Source: Voacanga thouarsii
Taxonomy: Eukaryota > Streptophyta > Magnoliopsida > Gentianales > Apocynaceae
Length of the DNA stretch: 64,000 nucleotides
Assembly (NCBI GenBank): GCA_026120185.1
Contig: JANUWF010002021.1
Location: 743,001 to 807,000 of the forward strand
Reading direction: 5' to 3'
Part shown: piece after piece, positions 35,485 through 44,489 of the stretch
Numbering within the stretch: the first letter of the stretch is position 1
Layout of the letters: every line of letters begins with the position of its first letter
Notes under the pieces: model-generated
The model's database searches: none
The model's input: the letters and a program-made list of their open reading frames with translations, nothing else
What the model was told of the DNA's origin: nothing
Translations under genes and position numbers: made by a program

Positions 35485-36546
35485 CACTATTATAAACCCT
35501 AGAACACATCATTGGTTGGCTAGCAACCTAGAGACACCTTAGGGAGCTCAAAAGATCCTTTAAGGAAGGGAAGATCATGGAGAAGAAGGGAGAAGAAGGG
35601 GTTGTTGAAGGAAATCTAAGGAAGAAGAAGCTTAAGATATTATCTATAAGTGAAGTTCTTTCTATGAGTAAAGTTCTTTCTTTTTCTTTATATTAACTTT
35701 ACAATATTGATGTTTATATGGTTTTAATTGTATTTGAGAGGTGAACCATAATTTTTGCTCTTGTGTTGTGTTATTATTATAATTTATTGAATTCTTATTC
35801 ATGTATTTGATTACTTGGGCATTATTATGTTAGAACAACTGCTTGGGCTTGATTGATTTATTCAATTAATTGGTTCACTCTCAATGATTTTGAAAGATAG
35901 TGTTAGGAGTTGAACATCAAACTAATTGGTTCAATGTTTATTTTCCTTTGATTAACTTGAGAGAGAGGTTGACGGTTTAGAACGTAGTAGGCAATAGGGT
36001 TTCAATAGTGGTAGAGATAGGGCTATTGGGGCTTCCAGGTACCTTTTAGGTGATGGGTGAGTGTAATGCTTCTTTGGGTTAGGTTGATTAGGTAGAGATA
36101 CCAATTAACTGTGCTCTTGGAAAGGAATCTCATAATTCGAGAGTGAGTGAGGCTTATTGTTGAAAACTTATACCGGTGCTCGAGTTGGGATTTAATGAAT
36201 TCAGTTCTCTTTACTTGACATATTTTGGGGGATTTCTTCTTGTACATAGGCTTTCCTGTACTCTTACTCCTTGACAATCCTTGCGACTTTTCTTGTGTGG
36301 GTCTGATGTACTCCCTATTGTATTAGGTTAGGGTATTTAGTTTTATTTACTTTATCTCTATATTTATTTTGGGTAGACAATGAGATGATAGCAAAGTAGT
36401 GGTAATTACTAAGTTATCATGGATTCGATACTTGCTATTCCCTATACTACACGATGGGTATACTTGCCTTATTGTGTGGTTTTGGTGATTGGCATTTTAA
36501 TTTAAAACTTGATTATATGTGGAATGTTTGTACTATATCCAATGCA

Positions 36547-37433
36547 CTAAAAACCCCCCACCATCAAATTATTTAATTAGTGGTCTCATCATTTGGCATG
36601 TATAATATCAACATTTTGGCACAATTGTAATGGACTCAATTACATGGCTTGGTTATGGACTTTTCTAAATTAGTTTCCTTGAGCCAAGTAGGAAATTAAT
36701 TTTTATCAAACCTATGTGTTCATGCATGCTTGAGAAAAGAGTCTTACCATCCTCTTGCTTTGTCCTTGATGCTATCTCCATAATCTTGAAAATAATTTTT
36801 GTTCCTATCTAACCTTTGTAATCTAATTACATAAATTCATAATGAAGAAACCCCAAGTTACATTCGAGGGGAATTATATGAGAAAAGAATTTACAAGAGA
36901 ATTATAGAGAAAGATAGGACACGCATGCCATATATACACAAAATAAAGCGATAAAAATACATGACACAAAATTGATTAGTCTAAATCTATAAGTAAGCCA
37001 ACATTCCAAAATTATGCTTAAAACATATTAATCAAAATAAATATACATGAATTATGAATTTTCAAATCATTATTTTGGAAAAATAAAATATTTAGTCCAA
37101 AAATCAAATTCTAGAAAATCGACATTCCCAAATCACTACTTTGGAAGAATAATTAAAAAAAAAAAGTGAGTCCAAAATCTAATTTTGAAAACCTGTGGGT
37201 CCTTATCAAATAAGAAGAAAAACTTTAGTGGGCATTCAAAAGAAATAATTTTTTTATATTTATTAAAAACATCAAAGCCAGCCCACAGCTTCAAGAAAGC
37301 CAGTGGCCAAGATAGTGGTTTTTTACACATAGCAGATCACCGGCTTCTTGCAAGCCGGATACTGGTTTTATGTGTCATAAAGCCCCGAAAACCATTTTTA
37401 AAAAAAAAATTCAAAAATGATTTCTGTATCAAA
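36547..37433 (-). other. Copia-B leader, middle part
   Basis: AT-rich non-coding sequence between the Athila-type LTR and the Helitron. No supported ORF. It includes a short inverted pair of GCCGG words near 37343-37367 and an A-run near 37155. It is assigned to Copia-B because it lies between its primer-binding site and its gag start. Confidence 0.5.

Positions 37434-37436
<3 letters not shown>

Positions 37437-37474
<38 letters not shown>
37437..37474. repeat. (TA)n at the 5' end of the Helitron
   Basis: About 19 TA units directly after the TC terminus, expanded from the TATATA-rich start typical of such Helitrons. Confidence 0.95.
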
Positions 37475-37478
<4 letters not shown>

Positions 37479-37618
37479 GGAGCTGCAGAAGCATCCTGTT
37501 ACGACACCTGGCACTCTCTTGCACTGACACCTAGCACTGTGAATTTAAAATTTTTAAAGAAATTTTTTTATTGGTGAAGAAATTTTAAGGGTCTTTTTTT
37601 TTTTTTTAATATTAAGTT

Positions 37619-37695
37619 ATCTGAATTCAATGAATTTTATCTGAATTCATTGAATTCAGATAAGATAGAATTATCTGAATTCAATGAATTCAGAT
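37619..37695. repeat. Three copies of an EcoRI-type palindrome
   Basis: Copies start at 37619 (partial), 37639 and 37673. The last two are 23 bp long and exact reverse complements of each other. Each is also a near-perfect palindrome centred between two GAATTC sites. They lie next to the end of the captured PP7 fragment. Confidence 0.92.
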
Positions 37696-37756
37696 TTCTC
37701 AGACTTCTTCTCTTATTTAAGAAGACATCAAAATCACAAACCGTTTCACTCAAAAA

Positions 37757-38165
37757 AGATTCAAGACCCCATGCGCCTCTTATCCACATAATCTCCACTG
37801 AACACAAAAAGGCGATCTTCTTCGGGATACCGTGCATCTCTTAATAAAAATAGGACGTCATGCAATTGTCCATGCACGTCTCCAACGACTACAACTCTTG
37901 ACATTGGACCTAATGCACCATCAATTTTCACACAATTGGGTTCTTTATGTAGGATTTTCGATGCTGACAATATAAGCCGATCGAATACCTCCACCGGCAG
38001 CATAGAAGGAAACTCCGAAGGCGGTATAACTCTGGAACCCTACTCGAATGCCTGCATTAATTCCGTAAGCCAAGATAAGGTAAGGACTCCATCAGAAGGC
38101 CACAAGATGGGGATCTGTGGTTTGCGCGGAGGTTCATCATGTGAAGCTGGAGATGTGGGGGACTA
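37757..38165 (-). pseudogene. PP7: Fragment of Ser/Thr protein phosphatase 7 (PP7) gene captured by the Helitron
   Basis: On the minus strand the N-terminal part of a PPP-family phosphatase can be read. It runs ILWPSDGVLTLSWLTELMQ, a stop in place of Trp (38040-38042), PPSEFPSMLPVEVFD, ASKILHKEPNCVKI, then the metal-binding motif GDVHGQLHD (about 37860-37883) and GDYVD. A one-base insertion near 37780 shifts the frame inside GDYVDRG, after which GAWGLESF can still be read in the next frame. Homology then stops. The catalytic half with the GNHE motif is absent, so no active enzyme could be made. The N-terminal block places it with plant PP7 or its long-form homologue rather than PP1 or PP2A. 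No intron is evident within the fragment. Confidence 0.82.
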
Positions 38166-38453
38166 CTGGAAACAGCCAAATTATTGGAAACCCAATACGA
38201 AATTCTTCGGCAAGAACCCAGTTTTTAACAGAAAAAACCCAAACTTCATCATCCATGGAAAAGCTTAATTCTTCCCAATTCCTGCAATCGCACAACAAAA
38301 ATGGCATCCAATCAAAATCTAGAGACCAAACCCAACAGACTCTATCTAGATCTGCCACTCCAAGGGCGACGCCTTCTTTTCTAGGAATACCCCACCACTG
38401 AATAATGAACTTTCAAGTTATCGCCCCCAACCGAACCAGGAGAGAACACACAG

Positions 38454-38605
38454 TCAAGCCAAGCCCATACCCGCCTGAATGGAATTCATATCTCCTTCGT
38501 CTGGTCGAGAAGGAACAGAGACACACGGGCCTGTGATCTCCAATGGCTTCTTGACGTAGCGAGTTATTAATTGAAGAAATGATTTTGTGGCAGAGGCCAT
38601 GAGGA
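38454..38605 (-). pseudogene. Possible second captured exon (first exon of an unidentified gene)
   Basis: On the minus strand, MASATKSFLQLITRYVKKP continues to LEITGPC and then runs into sequence that could be an intron (GTGTGTCTCT, a possible donor site). It reads like the N-terminal exon of a small conserved plant protein; a mitochondrial complex I accessory subunit is one candidate I cannot confirm. It lies about 290 bp upstream of the PP7 fragment in the same orientation. Confidence 0.35.
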
Positions 38606-38745
38606 TTGTGAGGTACAGAGAGTTGCAGATAGGTCGGAGGAATTTTGATGATGCCAAAGGAGAGTTGAAGCCGAAAGAAAATAACAGCACCGCAGGGGAA
38701 AAGGGATATAGAAAGCGGTTGAGATTATAAAGCTTCTAGGCTGTG

Positions 38746-38776
<31 letters not shown>

Positions 38777-38889
38777 TTGGTTGTAAGTAGAATGGAAAAG
38801 TGTAATAAATATTTTTTAAATCCCTTAAAAATATAAAAAATTCAAGAAGGCATCAAGATTACCTAGAATCAAAGAATCCGATTAAATTG

Positions 38890-39420
38890 AAATGAATGTA
38901 ATGCACGAATAAATGAATTTAAGATTTATATCATTAATAAAATATTTATATACATTTTATATTTATTTTAACTTTATCTCTAACTTTAAAATATCAATAT
39001 TGTATCTCTCTTTTGAATTAATTTATAATTTTCATTTAAAACAATTTAAGAATTATGATTTGTTTAATAAAATTAAAATTAAAATTGAAAATTAAAATAT
39101 AAATATTTAATCATTGAATTTTGAATTTTAAAATGTTAAGTATAAATATAAAGTTTAAATTAATTATAATTGATTTTTACATTATATTTTATTATAATAT
39201 ATATTAAATATAAAATAATAATTAATAATTAGATGAGTACTTTATTTAAAATTTATTTCAAAAAGTAGTATATATTTAAATAATTAATTGATAATAAAAA
39301 TATTTTATTAATCATACTTTAATTAATTAATTATTATTTATCATCAAACATATTTAATAAAATATATAATCAATTCTTAATTTATTTTAAATATTTAATT
39401 AAATTATCACGCACCAATGA
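38890..39420. other. Very AT-rich stretch inside the Helitron
   Basis: About 530 bp of almost pure A and T with no ORF, between the gene-fragment half and the 3' end of the Helitron. A (GT)n plus T-run lies just before it (38742-38778). Its origin is not recognisable. Confidence 0.8.
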
Positions 39421-40031
39421 TGGATGGGGAAGAGAGATTTTCAATAAATCAATTTTTGACACCTTTATTTAATTTTTCTTTTTTGGAGTTGAATCACTTA
39501 TGTTAGCTATTAATATTTTATCATTGGAACTATTTTTATGGGACAAAAAAAACCACCTCATTTTATAGCCATCTCATTAACACTAGGAATCGTTTTTAAA
39601 ATCAAAGAAAATTTAATTAAGAATTTTTTGATTTTTTGTGGGTTTTTTTTTTTTTTGGTTTAACTATTATTTACTTTCTTTATTTAAATTTCTAAAATGC
39701 TCTTAACAATTACATTCATTTGATTTATTTGAATTCATTGAACTAATCATTATGCTAGCCTTTTTGAACCTCTTAGAATTATATTCTTTTTAATTTTTAA
39801 TTTTTCATCTTTTTAGGAACTCTAAAAGTATTATTCTATATTTATACATTTCATCCTTTTAAAAATTTGAAGGTTTTTTTTTTTTTTTTGAAAAAATATC
39901 ATTGTTATTTGAATTGATTTTTTTTTTTAAATCAAAGTTATCTAAATTTTTTATTGTTTTAAATGTTAAAATTATCTCCTTATCTGAATTATTTATGAAT
40001 ACAAGAAAATTGAAAAAATAACTGAAACTAT

Positions 40032-40048
40032 CCCGTGCAACGCACGGG
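40032..40048 (+). other. 3' terminal hairpin of the Helitron
   Basis: CCCGTGC, loop AAC, GCACGGG: a perfect 7-bp stem, followed 8 nt later by the terminal CTAA (40056-40059) and a T. This is the Helitron termination signal. Confidence 0.92.
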
Positions 40049-40059
40049 CATCGACCTAA

Positions 40060-40504
40060 TTTTAGTTTAATTTCAACATCACAAACCAATTTTGATTAAT
40101 TTAGTTCACAAAAACAAATTAATCCGTATAAATTTGTATTATCATTATCAATATCGAATTTCTGTGGACAAAATCCAAAACCAGAGCTTTCAACGATTTC
40201 ATAAATCCTTTGTTGATTGTTTCCGAAACAGAACAGATAGTCACTCATAGAAGAACGAGATGTCGTCGAAAACAATTTCGTTATGCCCACAAAAATTTCC
40301 AAATCAATACTGTAAAATAATTACAGTAATATGTATGTCAAACCAAAGCCTATTGAAATTGGTAATTTCTAGAAAGCAAAATAATTGTGAAACAATTTCA
40401 TAGACCTATACATGAAATAATTTTTACAAACCCCAAAAATTCTTGAAAAACTTTCAATTAAAACACAACACTGTAAAATCACATATGAGATGGCTTGATA
40501 CCAT
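40060..40504 (-). promoter_or_regulatory. Copia-B leader next to LTR, with primer-binding site
   Basis: Directly left of the LTR end (40505) the minus strand reads TGGTATCAAGCCA (40503-40491), a near match to the initiator-Met tRNA primer-binding site TGGTATCAGAGCC used by copia elements. The rest is non-coding leader, interrupted at 40060 by the Helitron. Confidence 0.8.
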
Positions 40505-41623
40505 TGTTGGATTTCAATCAAGCAATAATAGTTATGTGCAGCGGAAAATAAAAAGAAATTCATGCAAAGGATCCCTCGTATGAAATTAAATGGGTCAAAT
40601 GAGAGAAGAAAATTTTAATACCTCGAAATCACAGCATTTAAAAATTTTCTTCTATGCGAATCATCTTCAAAACTTGATCGAATCAAGCCACAAAAATTCC
40701 AAGAGTTTGAATTTCTCTAATTATATCCACACGAAGAACTGTACTTAATAGGTGAAAAAAAAATGCTAGTTGGTCTATTGTGTGGCAGCTTGTGGGATTA
40801 ATTTTCGTAGAAAACAAAGGAGAGTAATCTGAAAAAGGTTTCACATGTTCTACGTCTCTCAACTCAATACGGCGGCAATATAATATTTATACTTATATGT
40901 TTCCAAAACATGTTCACAGCCTCTCAGAAACACACGCAACCCTTTTCATGATTGTAATGGGCTTCGGGTTTTTCAAATTGCTATTAAACTCATAAATTTT
41001 TAATAATCACAATTTGACCCTAACAATTATAACTACTTATAATTTGCCCACAAAATTTTTTCTTCCCACAAATCAACTCGTATAATATTTTGAATACCAA
41101 TTTCTCAATTTTGTGTAACCTATTAAGTATTTCAGTCTATTGATCGCGAAATATGAATTAATTCTAATCAATATAGAATTAATAATCCTTAACAATTAGA
41201 ATTAACTTATCAATTCTAATTAAAATTATTTATTAATTCTCTAATTAATAAATCCAAATTTAGCATATTAAGATCGGCATCTAGCAATGCATCTCGACCC
41301 CCCAAAAGTTCAGAAATTCATGTGTTTTGACATGAACATTTCAGTAGCAAAAATTAGTGCAATAAACTTCTATCATCATTTGGTTTAGAGTATGAAATTA
41401 GTGCCAACTTCCTCTAGATTATAACTAATTCTAGTCTAAATTTATTAGTAATTATTCTAGAATTCTTTACTGAATGTGTGATCATTTGGAACAATTTCCA
41501 ACACATAGTTGCCTTGGCGAAGGACTTTTTGAGGAATGATTCCTTACAAGTGGTCATGAGATATATGCTCATACTATTAGGAGTGATGAATTATTTGGTG
41601 AACCTCTCAACTACTTTTGTTTA
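40505..41623 (-). repeat. 5' LTR of Copia-B, 3' part
   Basis: This is the inner part of the LTR, ending CCAACA at 40505. The other part lies at 55623-56195; the two were separated by insertion of the Tekay chromovirus at 41624. It is homologous to about 29440-30445 of the copia LTR on the plus strand. Confidence 0.82.
41619..41623. repeat. Left target-site duplication of the Tekay chromovirus (GTTTA)
   Basis: Exact match to GTTTA at 55623-55627. It proves that 41624-55622 entered as one unit. Confidence 0.93.
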
Positions 41624-42692
41624 TTTAACACCTAGTATTTTAAGTTTAACTGGAAACTACTTTTAATATAATGATCATTTGTATCAGTAGGCAAAACAAA
41701 AGATGATTGTTGTAATGAGAAGAATATTTCGGTGCAATAAAAATATATGGTGACCAAGATGTAATCTTGAATTTATTCTACCCGTACCTTAAATTTTTTG
41801 AGGGCTTACTACTTTTAATAACGTAAGTGATTGGGGGTACACTTAGAACAAAAATTGATCAGCACGAAGAGACAAGCATTTCGGTGCAAATTAGGCTATT
41901 TTGTGTTCTGGGGGTATTTTCGTAATTTTAATCGCAAATGGGATTTTGGCTGCAAATTTTACAAAAATGAGAAAGAATTGAAGATTTTGAATGTTACCAT
42001 TGAATTCAATGGAATTTATAGAATTTATTGGTGAAATAAAATATTTTTCCATTTCAGACTCGATTTCGGTCATTTCTGAGAAAAATTGAAAACGTGGTCG
42101 ACAATTTGTACGTGTGGCTTCTTGTGATAGGTGGCCAAGGACATGTGTCAACTTATGAGAGGATGCATGAAATATTCATGCATGCAAAGCTTCTTAAATA
42201 AGTTTTGCAAAATAATTAAAAATATGCAAAAAATTAAGGTCGCAACACGTGTAAAGTAGCCACCATGCATTTAATGAAACAAAATGCTATTGGTCTTCAT
42301 TTGGACCATGAATGGTGGAGAATTGAGGCTGAAAAATGGCTAAGAGAATAAAAGAAGAAGCAAGGAAGAAATAAGGGAGAAAAGAAAGGAAAAATCAAGA
42401 AAGAATAGAAAAAAGTGACAAAAAGAAAAAGTGTGTTTGTTTCATGGTGTTTTCTTGGTGTTCTTGGAGAAAGATCAAGCCAAAACACCCTACATACAAG
42501 GTAAAAGCCTATACTTCAAGAATTAAATTTGTAGATTACATTACAGTGATTATTTTGGTATAAACTTTAACATGAAAACATGAGGTTTATGGTTCTGATT
42601 TAGATCAAAAGTGAACTATGTGAACTTTTGTGTGTGCAAGTGTATGTGTCAGTTGGAAGAAGGTTTTGTATGCTGTGTTTTATGTGGTTGCT
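41624..42692 (+). repeat. Truncated 5' LTR of the chromovirus
   Basis: Collinear with the 3' LTR from its start (47839) to a point matching about 53190, after which homology ends abruptly. The last two thirds of the LTR (about 2.4 kb) and the primer-binding site are missing. The first base of the LTR has drifted (TTTAACACC instead of TGTAATACC), but the adjacent target duplication fixes the boundary. Confidence 0.85.
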
Positions 42693-43384
42693 CCCTTGGT
42701 CACTCCCTGGTTACTTTTCATTGATAGGAAGCGGCCTTAGACGACGTAGGCCACCACGACTCTTAACAGTGTGTTTGCCCCATGAGTGACACCTACTTGA
42801 GACCCGACCCCAGAGGGACACCATCACCATATAGTCGATTAAGGGTGGTAGACAGTAACCTATATTGAGTCACGACATTTTGATGAAGATGAGTTGTCTA
42901 GCAGATATATCCTGAGAGTACCTGAGGAGGATATGCCCAGATTGGGAGAGGCTGAGGTACATAGAGACTAGGTAGTTCTTGAGGTGGAGGAGGAGCCTGT
43001 AGCAGAACTAGAGATAGATTCCGAGAAGGTTTGTTTGTAAAAGCATGCAATGGGGTATGTTATGGACCCAGATGTTGATATTGATCCCGATGCTTTTGGA
43101 TATGAGGGACCTAGTACTCTTGAGTCCTATACTGTTTCTTCTGTTCGAGACCTCCAGTTTTGGATAGGGATAAGGATGATAAAGATGATATTATGTATAT
43201 ACTATTATATGTACAGTTAGGCTTGTGTACTCTAGACATGATGGTGTGCAGGACACACAATTTTGTACTGATCTAATGGTTGACAAAGAATGAAAATTTG
43301 TTATTACTTGCATTATGTCCACTTTTATACTTGCTTTGAGATATGTTATATTTGTTTTACAATAAAAATCTTATGAATTGTACA
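42693..43384 (+). other. Leader of the chromovirus
   Basis: Follows the deletion point in the 5' LTR. Around 42880-43140 it can be read as a broken acidic peptide (DEDELSSRYILRVPEED and DVDIDPDAFGYEGP) lying upstream of gag. The stretch before the gag ATG ends in ACAG and could be an intron acceptor. No primer-binding site remains. Confidence 0.6.
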
Positions 43385-44489
43385 GATGCCACCTAAACGT
43401 ACCCCAAGATGACCAAAATGAACCACTTAATACTTTTTTGAGTCACCCACTGAAGAACCCCAAATGGGAAGTTCCCAACTGGCATCCCTGGACTACCCCA
43501 TGTTCTAAACATTTTAAAAAATGGTTGATACAATTCAGTAATTAACCAAAAATGCTACTAAGGTAAATGAAAATGCCTAGAGGGGAGGGTAGAAGAATGA
43601 ACTTGAATCGGATCAAGCCCTTGAATGATTTTTAAAGTTTCACCCTCCTCAATTTCAAGGAAAACCTGATTCATAGTAAGAAGCTGAAAATTGGATAGAA
43701 CAAATGGAAAATATTTTTGCTACTCTGAATTATTCAAAATAATGGAAGGAGCAGTTTGCAATATTCTAGATAGAAGCCTGCACAAGAATGGTAGAATAGG
43801 GAAATGAACCAGCGAGAGTGGGAGTGGACAGACTTTAAGACCATTTTTAAGAAGGATTTTATTCTCAGCTGGGTGGTAGAGAAAAAGGAGGATGAATTTC
43901 AAAATTTTAGACAAAAATGTAGTATGGTGGACCAATATGCAGTCGAATTCACTAGATTACCAAAGTATTACCCACTCTTAGTGCATTCAGAGATGGCTAG
44001 AATTAGGTATATTATGAAAGGCCCATAACCTGAATTGAAGAGAATAATTGCAAGTATGGCCCCTTCTAGTTGTAAAGCTTTATTGGTGATTGTCTCGAGA
44101 ATTGAAATGGCTGACATAAAGCGGGTGGAATAGCAGAGTCAAAGTGGATCTAGGCATGTAAATTAGAAGCGGCTAGGAGGGCATCGATGGCAAAAAAGGG
44201 GAAAGATTAAAAAGAAGGGAAGCCCGATTAGAGAACAATTGCCTATCAAATATTATAACTATAGAGAGATAGGGCATAAGATTTTTAGTTGCCCCTACCC
44301 TCAGAGGTCAGCAGGATGGGTGAGACCAGTGGGAGGTAATTCAGGACAGAGATTAGGACCCACAAAAGGAAATTCGGGAGAAGCTTCCACATTTAAGCCA
44401 AGACCTACTAAGCCACGGGTGAATGCTCGAGTGGTTGTATTAGATAAGGCAGACAATAAAGTTGTAATAGTAGAAGGTATGCTCCTTAT
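43385..44489 (+). pseudogene. gag: Chromovirus gag, broken
   Basis: Starts MPPKRTPR at 43385 and soon hits stops. Recognisable gag follows: PPQFQGKPD near 43630, AENWIEQMENIFATLNY, then an open stretch 43804-44028 (FKTIFKKDFILSWV, QKCSMVDQYAVEFTRL). The zinc knuckle near 44245 reads YYNYREIGHKIFSCP, in which both Cys of the first pair have become Tyr, so RNA binding through it would be lost. The protein would form the particle core and package the RNA. At least five stops were seen. Confidence 0.88.

Larger units (their letters stand above)
34974..36546 (+). mobile_element. Athila-type LTR, probably solo
   Basis: The right half has the same plan as the Athila-1 LTR: drop in GC, GGATTCGATACTTGC, a final ATTTTAATTTAAAACTTGATT block. 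The left half carries four GC-rich hairpins and then a TATA box. Left boundary TGTTGGTATTTG and right boundary ATCCAATGCA are best guesses. ATGCA occurs at both edges (34965-34969 and 36542-36546) and may be the target duplication, which would shift the ends by a few bases. No second LTR or internal domain is visible, and flanking sequence on both sides is Copia-B leader. Confidence 0.65.
37434..40059 (+). mobile_element. Non-autonomous Helitron carrying gene fragments
   Basis: A 2,626-bp element with the ends expected of a Helitron. The 5' end is TCTATATATA directly after an A. The 3' end is CTAA directly before a T, with a perfect 7-bp-stem, 3-nt-loop GC-rich hairpin 11 nt upstream. There is no terminal inverted repeat and no target duplication, as expected for insertion between A and T. 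It contains no Rep/helicase ORF, so movement would depend on another Helitron. On its minus strand it carries a PP7 phosphatase fragment and possibly a second gene fragment. It is inserted in the leader of Copia-B. Confidence 0.85.

Noticed and set aside
37936..38268. Plus-strand ORF of 110 codons in the Helitron
   Set aside because: It is the antisense shadow of the PP7 fragment on the minus strand; it has no recognisable motif.
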